This document shows positions 10,569 to 21,022 of a DNA stretch of 64,000 nt, piece by piece. A program made the translations under genes and the position numbers. The first letter of the stretch is position 1. Each line of letters begins with the position of its first letter. Where the stretch lies: the NCBI GenBank assembly GCA_007570785.1, contig ML660213.1:805181-869180 (forward strand), written 5' to 3'. Under the pieces are notes generated by a model. The model saw only the letters and a list, made by a program, of their open reading frames with translations. It was not told the DNA's origin and did no database searches. This stretch comes from Antilocapra americana (taxonomy: Eukaryota; Chordata; Mammalia; Artiodactyla; Antilocapridae).

Positions 10569-11319
10569 GTTTTTTGTTTGTTTTGTTCTTTGCAATTCTG
10601 AATCCTTTAATATACACAGAACAGAATCAACAACGTGTTTTCTTTGGGAAAACATCACCTGTTTGAGTATTTCTCTTCTGCCATTAAACTATTGATAACG
10701 CTTGCCAATGGAGTAAGGAAGCATTACATAAATGCCTACTTCTTCTAAAAGCAGTCAAGTCTATTGAAATTAAAGGCTTAGTCCTGCAAACTAAAGACCT
10801 GTGCTAAACCACTTCAGAAAGGACCCTCGCACACTTCACACAATATCCTAAGAACTGGTAAATTAGCAAAATGCACAAGAAATGGCAAATTTGCCATCAG
10901 CCTCTTGAAGTACTGTGAAAGCTGGAGAGCCCAGATACCTGGGGGGTCAGTCAATTCCCACTGTCAACTCAAGCTTGCAGGACAAGCAGGGGCTACGTAA
11001 ATTTCTATAGTGTACGGGCTTCTGTGATTTGAGCTTACTGTTTTACATCACTTACACTGGAGTCGTTGCGCATCTCTGAACTGCACATAAACCAATCCCT
11101 CCTCAAGGGTACACTTTGCAGAGAACAAAATTACCATATATCAAGTGTAAAGATTGGCTTTCTTTCATTATTTCTTCAAACCCAATACACTTGTGATCCG
11201 GGTTAAAATAGCAAAGACAAAAATAACTACCAAAGGTTGTTGGATTCCTGGTAATAATCATTGCCCCTTCTTCCTCAGTTTGAATACCTGGGTTCAAACA
11301 ACAAATCCAAATTCTTAAT
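10569..11319 (-). pseudogene. Probable processed retrocopy of an unidentified transcript
   Basis: Read on the minus strand, the segment has no known repeat and ends like an mRNA: an ATTAAA signal (10606-10611) followed about 16-20 bases later by an A-rich tail (10570-10590). Near its other end an open frame (from about 11308 down to 11103) reads EEEGAMIITRNPTTFGSYF and continues to a stop after LCKVYP, so it could be a C-terminal coding end followed by ~500 bases of 3' UTR. I do not recognise the protein. It sits between blocks of an old L1, which supports insertion. A clean target-site duplication was not found because a CHR SINE occupies the 5' border. Unique sequence with a chance tail is the alternative. 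Confidence 0.45.
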
Positions 11320-11452
11320 GGAATTTCCCTGTTGGTCCAGTGGCGAAGATTCCATGCTCCCAATGCAGGGGACCAAGGTTTGATCCCTGGTTAAGGGACT
11401 AGAGCCCACATACCACAACTCAGACCTAGTGTAGCTAAATAAATAAAATAAA
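11320..11452 (+). mobile_element. CHR-type tRNA SINE
   Basis: Starts gaatttccctgttggtccag, contains gggaccaaggtttgatccct and gagcccacataccacaactc, and ends in an AAATAAAT tail. This family is older than Bov-tA. Confidence 0.88.
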
Positions 11453-11587
11453 CAATGACAACAGGAACCACAAGAAAATTAACATTTCACAAAATAATCT
11501 TAAGAATGAACAAACAACACAATTTGAGAAGGTATTTTCAACATATGTTATTGAAAAATGCTTAATAATCAGAACATATACAAAGAA

Positions 11588-11777
11588 CAGGGCTTCCCTG
11601 GTAACTCAGTAAAGAATCTGCTTGCAATGCAGGAGCCCCAGGTTTGATTCCTGGGTGGAGAAGATCCCCTGGAAAGGGACTGGCTGCCCACTCCAGTATT
11701 CTTGCCTGGGAAATCCCATGGACAGAGGAGCCTGACAGATGGAGTCAGACATAACTGAGCATCTAACACACACACAG
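11588..11777 (+). mobile_element. Bov-tA SINE with target-site duplication
   Basis: Flanked by ATACAAAGAA at 11578-11587 and 11778-11787. The tail carries a short ACACACAC run. Confidence 0.93.
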
Positions 11778-12109
11778 ATACAAAGAATACTTATTCTCCA
11801 CCCAAAAAACAAACAAACTAAAAAACTAACAACAGAAAGAGATACAGATGGGCAAACTTAAATGAATGATATTCACATGGCCAGTAAACATATGAAAAGG
11901 TATTTAATCACATAAGACAACAGGGAAAAATCAAATTATGATAACAATGAAATAATATAGCAATTACACTAAACGACTTAAGTCAGTAAGGCTGACAGCA
12001 ATTATTGCCAAGAATATACAAAAATAAAAAATTAGATCTCTTACACATTCCTGTTGTGAAGATAAATTTATACCATCACTTTGAGAAACATTTTTATTAT
12101 TATCCAGTA

Positions 12110-12306
12110 CTTATGGAAAGTGAAAGTGTTTGTCACTCAGTCCTGTCTGACTGTAACCCCACGGACTCCACGGCATTCTCCAGGCAAGAATATTGGAGTG
12201 AGTAGCCACGCCCTTCTCCAGGGGATCTTCCAAACCCATGGGTAGAACCTAGTTCTCCCACATTGCAGGCAGATTCTTTACCATCTGAGCCACCAGGGAA
12301 GCCCAC
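12110..12306 (-). mobile_element. Bov-tA SINE with target-site duplication
   Basis: Flanked by ATTATCCAGTA at 12099-12109 and 12307-12317. It is full length from tail to tRNA head and interrupts old L1 sequence. Confidence 0.93.
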
Positions 12307-12379
12307 ATTATCCAGTAACCCCACTCCTAATGGCAACATAGGTCAAAAAATGCATTACCAAGAAGACATTACAGACCAC

Positions 12380-12985
12380 CTTCTTTTCTCCTTCTAACCA
12401 TCACTCCTTCTCCTATCTCTAAGGCTAATCCATAACAAGATGAGTTTTGCCAGTGTTTGGAATTTGTGCTGATGAAATGATACAGAATACATCCTGTGTC
12501 TGGTTTCTTTCATTCAATATTACACCCATTTGACTTATTCAGGTTAACACATGAAACTAATCTATGTTCACTACTACTTGGTATTCCATCATGTGATTAC
12601 CCTACAACCTAACTATCACATATCTAGTGAACTATCACATATCTGGTGAACATTTAGGTTGTTCCCATATTGGTAATATTATATTCAACTCTGTTGTGTA
12701 GTTTTTTGAACTTTTGATCTGGATATATATTTAGGAGTGTGAGCCATTATTTCTCTCCTTCAATTTCTCTTGGTTTAATTAGCTTAATTTAAAAGATTAC
12801 TTAGCTCAATTTTAATTTTTTCTTCAGATGGAATCATGAATTATCGATTTAAGTCTATTCCATTTTTCTAATATAAGCATTTAACATTATCAGTTCCTTC
12901 TAAGCACCGTATCCCACATATCTTCTTAGGTTGTATTTTTATTTTCATTCGATTCAAAATATTCTCTAATTTCTCTTTTGACTTC
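12380..12985 (-). mobile_element. Old L1 (L1M-type) fragments, antisense
   Basis: 12480-12740 is reverse-complement L1 ORF2 C-terminal sequence (ctgtgtctggtttctttcat, gaacatttaggttgttccca). 12860-12980 matches a much more 5' ORF2 segment in the same orientation (taatataagcatttaacatt, gattcaaaatattctctaat). The missing middle implies a deletion or two separate fragments. Confidence 0.72.
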
Positions 12986-14103
12986 CTGCCTTCAGCCTCC
13001 TTTCTACCTCCAATCTTTCTCATGGGAACCAAATAGAAGTTCTTAGAAGAGAATTTACTAAAAGGTAGATATTTCACTGTGTCTGTGTCTCCCATGCTGC
13101 TATGCTATTATGCTACCCCACAACTGAATTGAGCAATTATTTAAGATGTTGCCAAATTATTCTTGACCTCTGTAAATTAGACACATCTTTCCTTTTATCT
13201 CTTACATGTGAAAAAGTCTATATGTCTTGTCTCTGGGAGAAAGGAGACCCTTATTAAGTTTAAGGCTATTTTCCCAGCAACCTAAGCTCTCCAATGGGTT
13301 CAAGTTATTATTTTTTAATTTATCCAGCTTTCTCTCTTAGGGTAGCTAAAAATCATATTCCTAGTTTTTTTATATCTTAGAAGTGGGATCGCAGGATAAG
13401 AATTGAAATTAAGCAAAATAACTCTCAGAGTCCTGAGGAAGAGTATTTGAAACATGAATCAGAAACATGTGCTAACAGAAGGAACAACTGTTAATATCTG
13501 ACGTAAAATATACAAAAGTTGAAGTAGTATTTGTTTGCTTTAAATAGCAGAAAAATACTAATAAAGACTAATTTGTACATAGGAGATTCAAGATACTGAG
13601 TTCTAGAACAGGCTATGAAATAGGAACAAAGACAAATTAAGATTATGAGAAAATTTAGGAGAATGGAGGGTAGAAATATCAATATTAATCTAAAAATAAA
13701 CCCAGAAGGACAAAAAGGAATATAGAGGAAAGAACATTTTTTTTAATTACCATAAATTGGAATTAAGGAAGATATAAAATTTTGGATTGAAAGTGCATTT
13801 GCAACAGGACAACAAAGGAAAGCACAGAGAGATACACATACACATACACACACTATGATAAAATTTAAAGACATTAAATAGAGAGAAAGAATTACTAACT
13901 TTTTCATAAAGTTAAAACAAATCAGCTCCATGAAAGTAAGAATCATATAGAGATCCGATTTCTCAATGGCAATGAGAAATGTTAAACAATGCAGTGCTTT
14001 TTATCCCAGAGTGTGAGCTCACGTAGGTCTTCCATCTTATAAATGTTCATTCTCTAATTTCTAAGATTTATGAGTACGTTACATTATGGTTCAAATTAAA
14101 CTT
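12986..14103. other. Unassigned DNA
   Basis: About 1.1 kb with no recognised repeat, RNA or gene. It contains a short CACACACA run near 13840. Confidence 0.4.
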
Positions 14104-14602
14104 CACAGGTATTTTCATGGTTAAGAATACTGAGATGAGAAAACTACAAGGATTATCCAGACTGGCTCTAATCACATGCATCCTTAAGAGTGGAGAAGGT
14201 AGGTAGAAAGGTGGGTCATAGGGATGCAGTGTGAAGAGGATCCTCTGTACTGCGGGCTTGAGGATAAAAGAAAGGAGTCATAAAACAAGGGATGATGGCC
14301 ACTAGAAACTGGAGTAACCCTCAGCTTGCCACCAGAAAGAAAACAGGGGCCTCAGATCTAAAACCACAAGGAACTTAATCCTACCAATAACCATAGGAAG
14401 TGAATTCTCTTCCATTAGAAACAGGTTTCCTCTTTCCAAAAGCCTCCAGAAAGGAATGCCTCTTGTCAATATCTTGATTTTAATTCAATGAGATCTAAAT
14501 GTATTGCATTTTTTATCTCAGAAACTGTAAGATAATAAATTTTGGGTCCTTGTAAACTGCTACATTTAATTTTTTCATCACAGCAATAGAAAACTGATAC
14601 AA
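14104..14602 (+). mobile_element. Ancient LTR-like repeat (MaLR/ERVL type, solo)
   Basis: Shows landmarks of an old mammalian LTR-like family: gatggccactagaaactgga, accacaaggaacttaatcct, agcctccagaaaggaatgcc, cttgattttaattcaatgag, gaaactgtaagataataaat and a terminal cagcaatagaaaactgatac. No internal retroviral genes are seen. The subfamily is not resolved. Confidence 0.6.
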
Positions 14603-14829
14603 TTTTTTCACTGATGATCAATATAAAGTTTGACATTAATTTTTTGTATATAAAATGTTAACCATTTTAAGATATATTTCTATACTGTTATTAACCTCTA
14701 TTGATCTTACATGCTGCAAATGTCTCCAAGTTTATTTTTTCATTCATTAGCTTTATAGGTGATGCCTTTAATCTTCTATACAACATTTGTTATGTTTTGG
14801 ATTATTTCAACCTTCATTATGACTTTAAA

Positions 14830-14985
14830 AAAATTATTAGAGTATGGGTAGTTTACAATGTTGTGTTAATTTCAGGTGTACAACAAAATGATTCCATTAT
14901 ACATACACATATACTCATTTTCTTCAAATTCCTTTCCCATTTAGATAGTTAAAGAGTATTGACTAGAGTGTCCTCATAACTTTTA
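14830..14985 (-). mobile_element. L1 3' UTR fragment, antisense
   Basis: Matches the antisense 3' end of older artiodactyl L1: gtagtttacaatgttgtgtt, tcaggtgtacaacaaaatga, then an attgactagagtgtcctc ending. Confidence 0.7.
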
Positions 14986-15425
14986 ATGCCTTCTCAATCT
15001 TAAAACTTGTCTAAGGAAGAGTCTAATTAAATATATACATATGTGTATGTGTATGAACAATTTTATGCACTAATTTTCAAATGTTTAAAATTTTTTTTAA
15101 TATTTTCATGCATTATGTATATTTATTTGGGAGTGCTCTCAGGATTAACACCTTGATGGGAGAGGAAAGAAAAGAGGATTGGACAAAGGGAAAAGTTGGA
15201 CTGCAATGCAATCACACAAAGGGGACGGTCAATCCCAAAAGGAGCTCTGAGGATAAGACTGGCCTTCAGAGTGGCCAGAGTTGGGCCAAGGAGGCCAAAT
15301 AGCTAAACCCACAAGTAGACCAGTCTTTGGAAAACAACTGGACATTCTAGGTTAATTTTTTAAAGTCCAATTTCAATCTAGCCTTTGCTAAGTATCTTGT
15401 CTACTACTGTCTACTATTATTTCTG
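14986..15425. other. Unassigned DNA, GC-richer at 15150-15310
   Basis: Contains a non-AT-rich block (ggaaaagttggactgcaatg to about 15305) that resembles no repeat I know. It could be an LTR piece. The 73-codon frame there has no recognisable domain. Confidence 0.35.
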
Positions 15426-15635
15426 TTGTTGTTCTTTAATGACTAAATGTGTCTGACTCTTTGTGACTCCATGGACTGTAGCCCACCAGGCTCCTCTGTC
15501 CATGGGATTTCTCAGGCAAGAATACTGGAGTGAGCTGCCGTTTCCTCTTCCAGGGGATCTTCCTTACCCACAGAAGATTGTTGAATCTCCTGCATTGCCG
15601 GCCAATTCTTTACCCCTGAGCTATCAGGAGGCCCA
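15426..15635 (-). mobile_element. Bov-tA SINE
   Basis: Reverse-complement copy with the head at its right edge (gagctatcaggaggccc). Confidence 0.9.
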
Positions 15636-16257
15636 TACTATTACTTTCTACCCTAGTTTAAAAACAACTGAGTCTTGTAGCTGGCTGGCAGCTTCAGGAG
15701 GGTTGTGAGGATTGAGGGACTCTCTGAGGGAGTTGGCATCCAGTTAATCAGCCAGATCAGGGGTGATCAGGTCAAGTCATACCTGGTCCATGATGAATCA
15801 CCCCCTACTTCCTCATCTGTGTCTACATGCTTTTCCCCATCCATTTTTATTATTAAGCACAACAGAATATATGCATATCGGTAGCCTCAAGAGTCTATGA
15901 GTCATAATGATATTTCACATTATTTATACCCCAAAGCAGAAGAAATGTTAACAAAATTACTCTTGTCTCCTCAAGAGACAAATGATCACATTGTAAGACA
16001 GGCCTCTATGTCGACTCTGGAAGTGTGTGTTTACATTTCCTGGGGTTATGGGGTTTGTGATCATTATAAACAGGAAACTGAGGTTGCACAATACCCAGAG
16101 AAAACAATTTACATTCTGAAAAGGTTAAGTTTTCAAGAAGACTCAAGAGAGAAAGAAAAGGCAGTTGTCTCTTCCCCCTTTATAAGCGAAGAAAATTCAT
16201 TTGATTTGTTTATTTGTATTTATTTTTTGACATGGATCAAAAAACAATTCAAAATTC
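15636..16257. other. Unassigned DNA with a 121-codon frame
   Basis: No repeat recognised. The plus-strand frame 15897-16262 (starts MSHNDISHYLYPKAEEML) has no known domain and runs into the next L1, so I do not call it a gene. Together with 15150-15310 it may belong to one old element split by the SINE. Confidence 0.35.
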
Positions 16258-16656
16258 ATTAATACAGTATACTAATGCATATATATGGAATTTAGAAAGA
16301 CGGCAATGAGAACCCTGCATGCGAGACAGCAAAAGGAACGCAGATGTATAGAACAGACTCGGGGACTCTGTGGAAGAGGGCAAGGGTGGGATGATATGGG
16401 AGAACGGCATTGAAACATGTATATTATCATATGTGAAATGGATCGCCAGCCCAGGGTTGATGCATGATACAGGGTGCTCAGGGCTGGTGCACCAGGATGA
16501 CCCAGAGGGATGGAATCGTGAGGGAGGTGGGAGGGGGGTTCTGGAAAGGGAACGCGTGTATACCCATGGCTGATTCATGTCAATCTATGGCAAAACCAAC
16601 ACGATAATGTAAAGGAAAAAATTAATTAATTTAAAAAAAAGAAAATAAATAAATAA
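16258..16656 (+). mobile_element. L1 3' UTR, L1-BT type
   Basis: 3' UTR-only copy with the standard segment gatcgccagcccagggttga, cagggtgctcagggctggtg, then a G-rich tract and A-rich tail. Compared with the copies at 1-536 and 5349-6074 it keeps an extra ~25 bp block and a weaker G tract, so it is another subfamily. Confidence 0.92.
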
Positions 16657-17420
16657 GGACCTGGAAAAAAATAGAAATTATTTTTATGAAAATGTTAGAG
16701 TTCTGCTTCTTCTCTGACTCTCATGGTAGCTCACTGTCTTCCTTTTTAAAGTTAAATTGAGATTGTGAGCTCATAACTTGCTGATTTTAAACAGCCAAAA
16801 CCATGAATGACCTGGCTGGGAAATGTGACTGTCCAGAAAATGACCTGTATGAGCTTTTCCTAAGCATCCTGGAGAACAAGGCACCATCAAACTGATTCCA
16901 GGTTTTTCTGAGTGTTTCTACTTAGAGTTCCCCAAATTTGCTTGAAAATGATTGAGAAGGAAACTTATTTTCCAATTTCCACACGTAGACAATATATCAA
17001 TTTTCTTGTTGATATTTTTACTATAGGCAGGAGACATTTGCTAATCCACTCTTTCCCTGTTGTTTATTAAGGTCTTAACTCTGTGTCTGAGAAAGGATAA
17101 ATATCAGCTCCTGCCTTACTCAGGCTCAAGGCAAAGTCTTCTATTTCCCATGAGGATAGTACAGTCTGGTACATGCACAACACACTAGGTCATTTACAGG
17201 TTCAGTGCTTCCTGAACAAGCACTGTGCAAACTGAAATCCCCTTCTTGTTTTTCCCTCTCCCCCTCCATCCCTCCTTCTCTCTCTCTTTCTTCCTTCCTT
17301 TATCACTTTCTTTTTTCCCTTTCTTTCTTCCTTCCTCCCTGTGCTCTCTTGGTCACACATTTTTTTTCACACCCATGAATTTCCTTTCCATTCTTTGGCT
17401 ATACAGAGATTTTTATTTTA
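16657..17420. other. Unassigned DNA, pyrimidine-rich at 17240-17342
   Basis: No gene seen. About 100 bases at 17240-17342 are almost pure C/T (CTTCCTTC-type). The long frame there is a low-complexity artefact. Confidence 0.5.
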
Positions 17421-17436
17421 AAATACAGTGGTTGTG

Positions 17437-17643
17437 GGACTTCCCTAGTGATCCAGTGGTTGGGAGTCTGCCTTCCAGTTCAGGGCATGAGAGTTCAATT
17501 CCTGATCAGGGAACTAAGATCCCACATGCCACAGGGCAACTAAGCCTATGGGGGCAACTAAGGACACAACTTCTGAGCCTGTGTATTGCAACTAAGATGC
17601 AGCCAAAAATAAATAAATAAATATTTAAATAACTAACTAAGTT
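17437..17643 (+). mobile_element. CHR-type tRNA SINE with target-site duplication
   Basis: Full-length CHR SINE: gacttccctagtgatccagt, caattcctgatcagggaact, gatcccacatgccacagggc, then an AAATAAAT tail. Flanks AAATACAGTGGTTGTG (17421-17436) and AAATATAGTGGTTGTG (17644-17659) differ at one base. Confidence 0.95.
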
Positions 17644-17659
17644 AAATATAGTGGTTGTG

Positions 17660-17945
17660 CTTTATCCAGCAATTCTAGATTTTGTACAAGGGAACAAAAT
17701 TATACATATATGTCTATTATACGTTCATAAGCCATCTTAGTCACTTCTTTTATAGTTTTAGAAAATCTCTCTCACACTGATCAAATTGTGGAAATGAGAA
17801 AGAATGCAATTTAATCAATGAATACTTACCCCTATAACTCTAAATATAGACAAAGTTTCTTGAGTAACCCTGGAACCAAATTTAAGAAGTCTTAAATTCA
17901 TGTAGATAAAATAATATCCCATTTCTCAAATTTTGAGCCAGTGTG
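17660..17945. other. Unassigned DNA between SINEs
   Basis: No repeat or gene recognised. Confidence 0.4.
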
Positions 17946-17959
17946 GGGATCAAAGTAAG

Positions 17960-18108
17960 CATGTGTGTGCTCACTCATGTACAACTCTTTGCGACCTTCT
18001 GGACCGTAGCCCATGTGGCTCCTCTGTCCATGGAATTTTCCAGGCAAGAATACAGGAATGGATTAACATTTCCTACTATGGGGGCTCTTCCTGACCCAAG
18101 GATCAAAA
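17960..18108 (-). mobile_element. Bov-tA SINE lacking its tRNA head
   Basis: Reverse-complement tail and body (ctcactcatgtacaactctt to ctgacccaaggatcaaa). The expected head does not follow. Instead a plus-strand Bov-tA begins. Confidence 0.85.
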
Positions 18109-18110
18109 TT

Positions 18111-18323
18111 GCTTCACAGTGGCTCAGTATAAAGAGTCCACCTGCCAATAAAAGAGACCCCAGGGATCAAACCTGCATCTTTAGGGAAGAGGCCCTGGAG
18201 GAGGCAATGGCAACCCACTCCAGTATTCTTACTTGGGAAATCCCATGGACAGAGGAGCCTGGCAGGCTACTGTCTGTGGAGCTGCTAAAAGCTGGACACA
18301 ACTTCGCAACTGAGCACGCACAG
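18111..18323 (+). mobile_element. Bov-tA SINE, inverted relative to the previous one
   Basis: The head begins ttcacagtggctcag and the tail ends aactgagcacgcaca. GGATCAAAAT flanks it at 18100-18109 and 18324-18333. Confidence 0.88.
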
Positions 18324-18476
18324 GGATCAAAATAAAGCAAAACATATTTGCATATAATAATTTTACTAGTTTATTTATTATTTCCATGCTAGAAATATAT
18401 ACAGAATTATTTTGAAAAAATTTAGTTGAATGTGTGTTTCACCAACAAGAGAGTAAAGTATATGAGGGTTGTGGGA

Positions 18477-18500
18477 GTGTGTGTGTGTGTGTGTGTGTGT
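18477..18500 (+). repeat. (GT)12 microsatellite
   Basis: Twelve GT units between unassigned flanks. Confidence 0.97.
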
Positions 18501-18544
18501 CTGTTGGAGATAAAGGTTTGATAACCAGGGCTTCCAGACTTGGT

Positions 18545-18765
18545 AAAAGAAAAGTAAGAGCAAATTTAGTAGAAATGGGAGGACTGAAATAAGCTAGGAC
18601 ACCAATAGCGACAATACACAAACACTGATATAAAAGAAGCACATATATCTGGTAGGTACTTTCGTGGCTAATTTTATTGTTATGTTTTCTAATATAAAAG
18701 AACACCTTTTGCAGCATCTCTTCCCCCCAGGAAGTTATAATATCTAAGAAACATTGCCTCATTTA
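18545..18765 (+). repeat. Unidentified ~210 bp repeat, copy A
   Basis: Shares blocks with 20812-21022: agaaatggga, aataagctagga, ctaattttattgttatgttt, ggaagttata. I estimate three-quarters identity by eye. No family recognised. It may be an LTR piece, as an AATAAA-like motif (taataaattc) follows near 18771. Confidence 0.6.
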
Positions 18766-19258
18766 TGGTATAATAAATTCTTCCACCCATGGCTACTGTT
18801 CATATAATTCAACTGTAACTTGAGGAACAAGTCAGAATTCCAGTTTGGATTCTGTTTCATCTAATTCTGCATCTGCTCAGAAAAGTCATAATTCTGATCC
18901 ATGTCCAGTCTGGTTCTTTATTAAATTTTATGCCCAGTTTCTTTCTACGAAATCCGGGTCCTGGCTTCAGCAGATAGGGGACTACAATATTACAACACCA
19001 TGCTTCCACTCTATTTCAGTTGTAAAAGTTTGACTATAAAAATGAATGAAATTTTTGAACAACACCTCTAGAAAAATTTAGTTTAAAATATCATCAACTA
19101 ATAGGACACACACCAAGTTTGTTTTTAAGTTAAATTGATTGTTAGATGAATTATTCACTCAGTGCACTCAATATGATGACATAAGAAGTATTGCTTTATT
19201 CACCCATTCAAAGTCCTTGTTTTTGTCTCATACAGTCATTTAAATGCTAGAGATATGG
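18766..19258. other. Unassigned DNA after repeat copy A
   Basis: No known repeat. Its left part may be a continuation of the unidentified element. Confidence 0.35.
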
Positions 19259-19276
19259 ATTAAAAAAGACAATTTA

Positions 19277-19815
19277 TGGTTTTGACCCCCTCTTGGTCCC
19301 AGGAGTCCTCCAGGGCTGGCTGTGGGCTCCTGCCTCACCCAGCCCCTCCCCGGGGGCCCGGGGCCTGGGGCACTGGGTTCAGGGGCCACCTGCCCTCCAC
19401 CCCGCCAGACGTGCTCCAGCCCTGTGTCCAGCCTGGGCCTGGTGCCCTTGAGCCTCCCACCCCTGAGCCAAGACTCCCCAAGCCGACTCAAGTGTTTCCT
19501 GCCTAGAGGAGAGATGGGCCAAACTGAAAAGGGCCTGAGGCCCTCCCCCTGCCCCTCTCCTCCCACCTCTGCCACCAGACTAGCTTTCCAAGGTGAACTC
19601 CACAGGCCAGCTTCGCTCCATCCATGGCCACACCCCCAGCCATTTTGTACCATCATATAAATATATATATATATATATATACACAACATGTGAAGACATC
19701 TTCGTTTTTATTTGAAGATAATTTTTAGGCTTGTTTCAGGGCTCTCTGTGCTGCCTGTACTATATTGACCTGTTTTATAGGTGCCTTTTTATTAAAAAGA
19801 CAAAATTAAAAAAAA
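19277..19815 (+). pseudogene. GC-rich transcript-like insert, probable 3' UTR retrocopy
   Basis: 19280-19640 is strikingly GC-rich in an AT-rich region. It is followed by (AT)n, then an mRNA-like end with ATTAAA (19791-19796) and an A run at 19808-19815. Overlapping frames of 76, 112 and (minus) 149 codons reflect composition and show no domain. The left flank 19259-19276 (ATTAAAAAAGACAATTTA) resembles 19791-19808 (ATTAAAAAGACAAAATTA). That could be a target-site duplication, in which case the ATTAAA belongs to the target and not to the transcript. The source gene is not recognised. Confidence 0.5.
19661..19680 (+). repeat. (AT)10 microsatellite
   Basis: Pure AT run inside the GC-rich insert. 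Confidence 0.95.
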
Positions 19816-19910
19816 GAAGCACCTACGTGGAACAAGAACAGTACATAAAGGGTACAGGGGAACACAAAGACACTGTAGTCACAAAATGGCAGGTAGTGAT
19901 AATTGGCTGC

Positions 19911-20112
19911 TATTGTTGAGTAACAAGTCTGTTCAACTCTTTGTGACCCCAAGGACTATAGCCACTAGGTTCCTCTGTCCATGGGATTTTCCAGGAAGAA
20001 TACTGGAGTGGGTTGCCATTTCCTTCTCCAGGGGATCATCCCAACTCAGGGATCAAACTCACATCTCCTGCATTGGCAGGCAGATTCTTCACTGCTGCCA
20101 CCATGGAAATCC
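19911..20112 (-). mobile_element. Bov-tA SINE
   Basis: Reverse-complement copy with a partly mutated head (ttcttcactgctgccaccat). Confidence 0.9.
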
Positions 20113-20811
20113 AGTGAAAATTTATTTCATGCTTATTCTACACCAGATAAGACTGAGAAAATGTGGTAGTTGCCAGAGAAACAGAAATTAGCCTAATTTA
20201 CTATTTTAATACAAGCCTCAGTAAACTATTAGTCTTATATGAATATAGTAAATAAAATTTTTGTGATAGGAACATGTTTTTAATTTCACATTGTAAATAA
20301 AAATTTTAAATGTGATTATTTATTTATAGATAGTGGTATGTTGGTAGTTTTAATATATAATTTTTAGCTTTCCACAAACTGTTCAAGCTCCTAAGAAGAT
20401 TTTTGATATATTATTCTTCTAGGAGCACTGCAATTGTTATAATTCAGATCAGCAACACATATTAGCACATACTTTATATACACTATGTACATACATATTA
20501 TAAGTGTACAACTATATATATCTAATCTGAATTATATAATGATATAATGATTATATGTATACAATATATATATAAAGTATATTTAAAGTCTTAAAGTTTA
20601 GCTTATACCATCTGCCACTGGGACACACTTGTCATTTCAACATATCATCTTCTTTATCAATGTATGTTAACAAAAAGCTATCATAGATAACAGAGGCAAA
20701 AATCCGGTTTATAGTGAAGACCATATTGAGACTATTTCACTCAATGTAGCTAGCCTGTGACACACAATGGGAACTGAACCATGATGGGCCAATAGTCATC
20801 AGGAATCAGAT
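20113..20811. other. AT-rich unassigned DNA
   Basis: Low complexity TA-rich tract at about 20455-20590. No gene or repeat family named. Confidence 0.45.
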
Positions 20812-21022
20812 ATAGTAAAGGAAAAACAAGAATGAATTAATAGAAATGGGAAGGGTTGAAAATAAGCTAGGACCATAGTAACAATGCATAAATGCTGGTA
20901 TAAGGATAAAAGGAGCAGGTGTATCTGGGAGCTAATTTTATTGTTATGTTTACTAAGATAAAGAACAGCTTTTGGAGCGTCCTTCCTCCAAGGAAGTTAT
21001 ACTATCCAAAAACGCTGGCCTG
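20812..21022 (+). repeat. Unidentified ~210 bp repeat, copy B
   Basis: Direct-orientation relative of 18545-18765 (see copy A), 2.3 kb downstream. Homology appears to stop near 21022. Confidence 0.6.

Larger units (their letters stand above)
11453..12375 (+). mobile_element. Old L1, fourth block (ORF2 C-terminal region)
   Basis: Decayed L1 sequence: ttgagaaggtattttcaaca, tataatcagaac..tacaaagaac, then gtaaacatatgaaaaggtat and atccagtaaccccactccta. Two Bov-tA SINEs interrupt it at 11588-11777 and 12110-12306. Confidence 0.7.

Noticed and set aside
17225..17620. 131-codon frame with a hydrophobic-looking start
   Set aside because: Product of a CT-rich tract running into a CHR SINE.
19240..19689. 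149-codon minus-strand and 112-codon plus-strand frames
   Set aside because: GC-rich low-stop composition in the transcript-like insert. Several frames are open at once, no domain is present, and one begins in an AT microsatellite.
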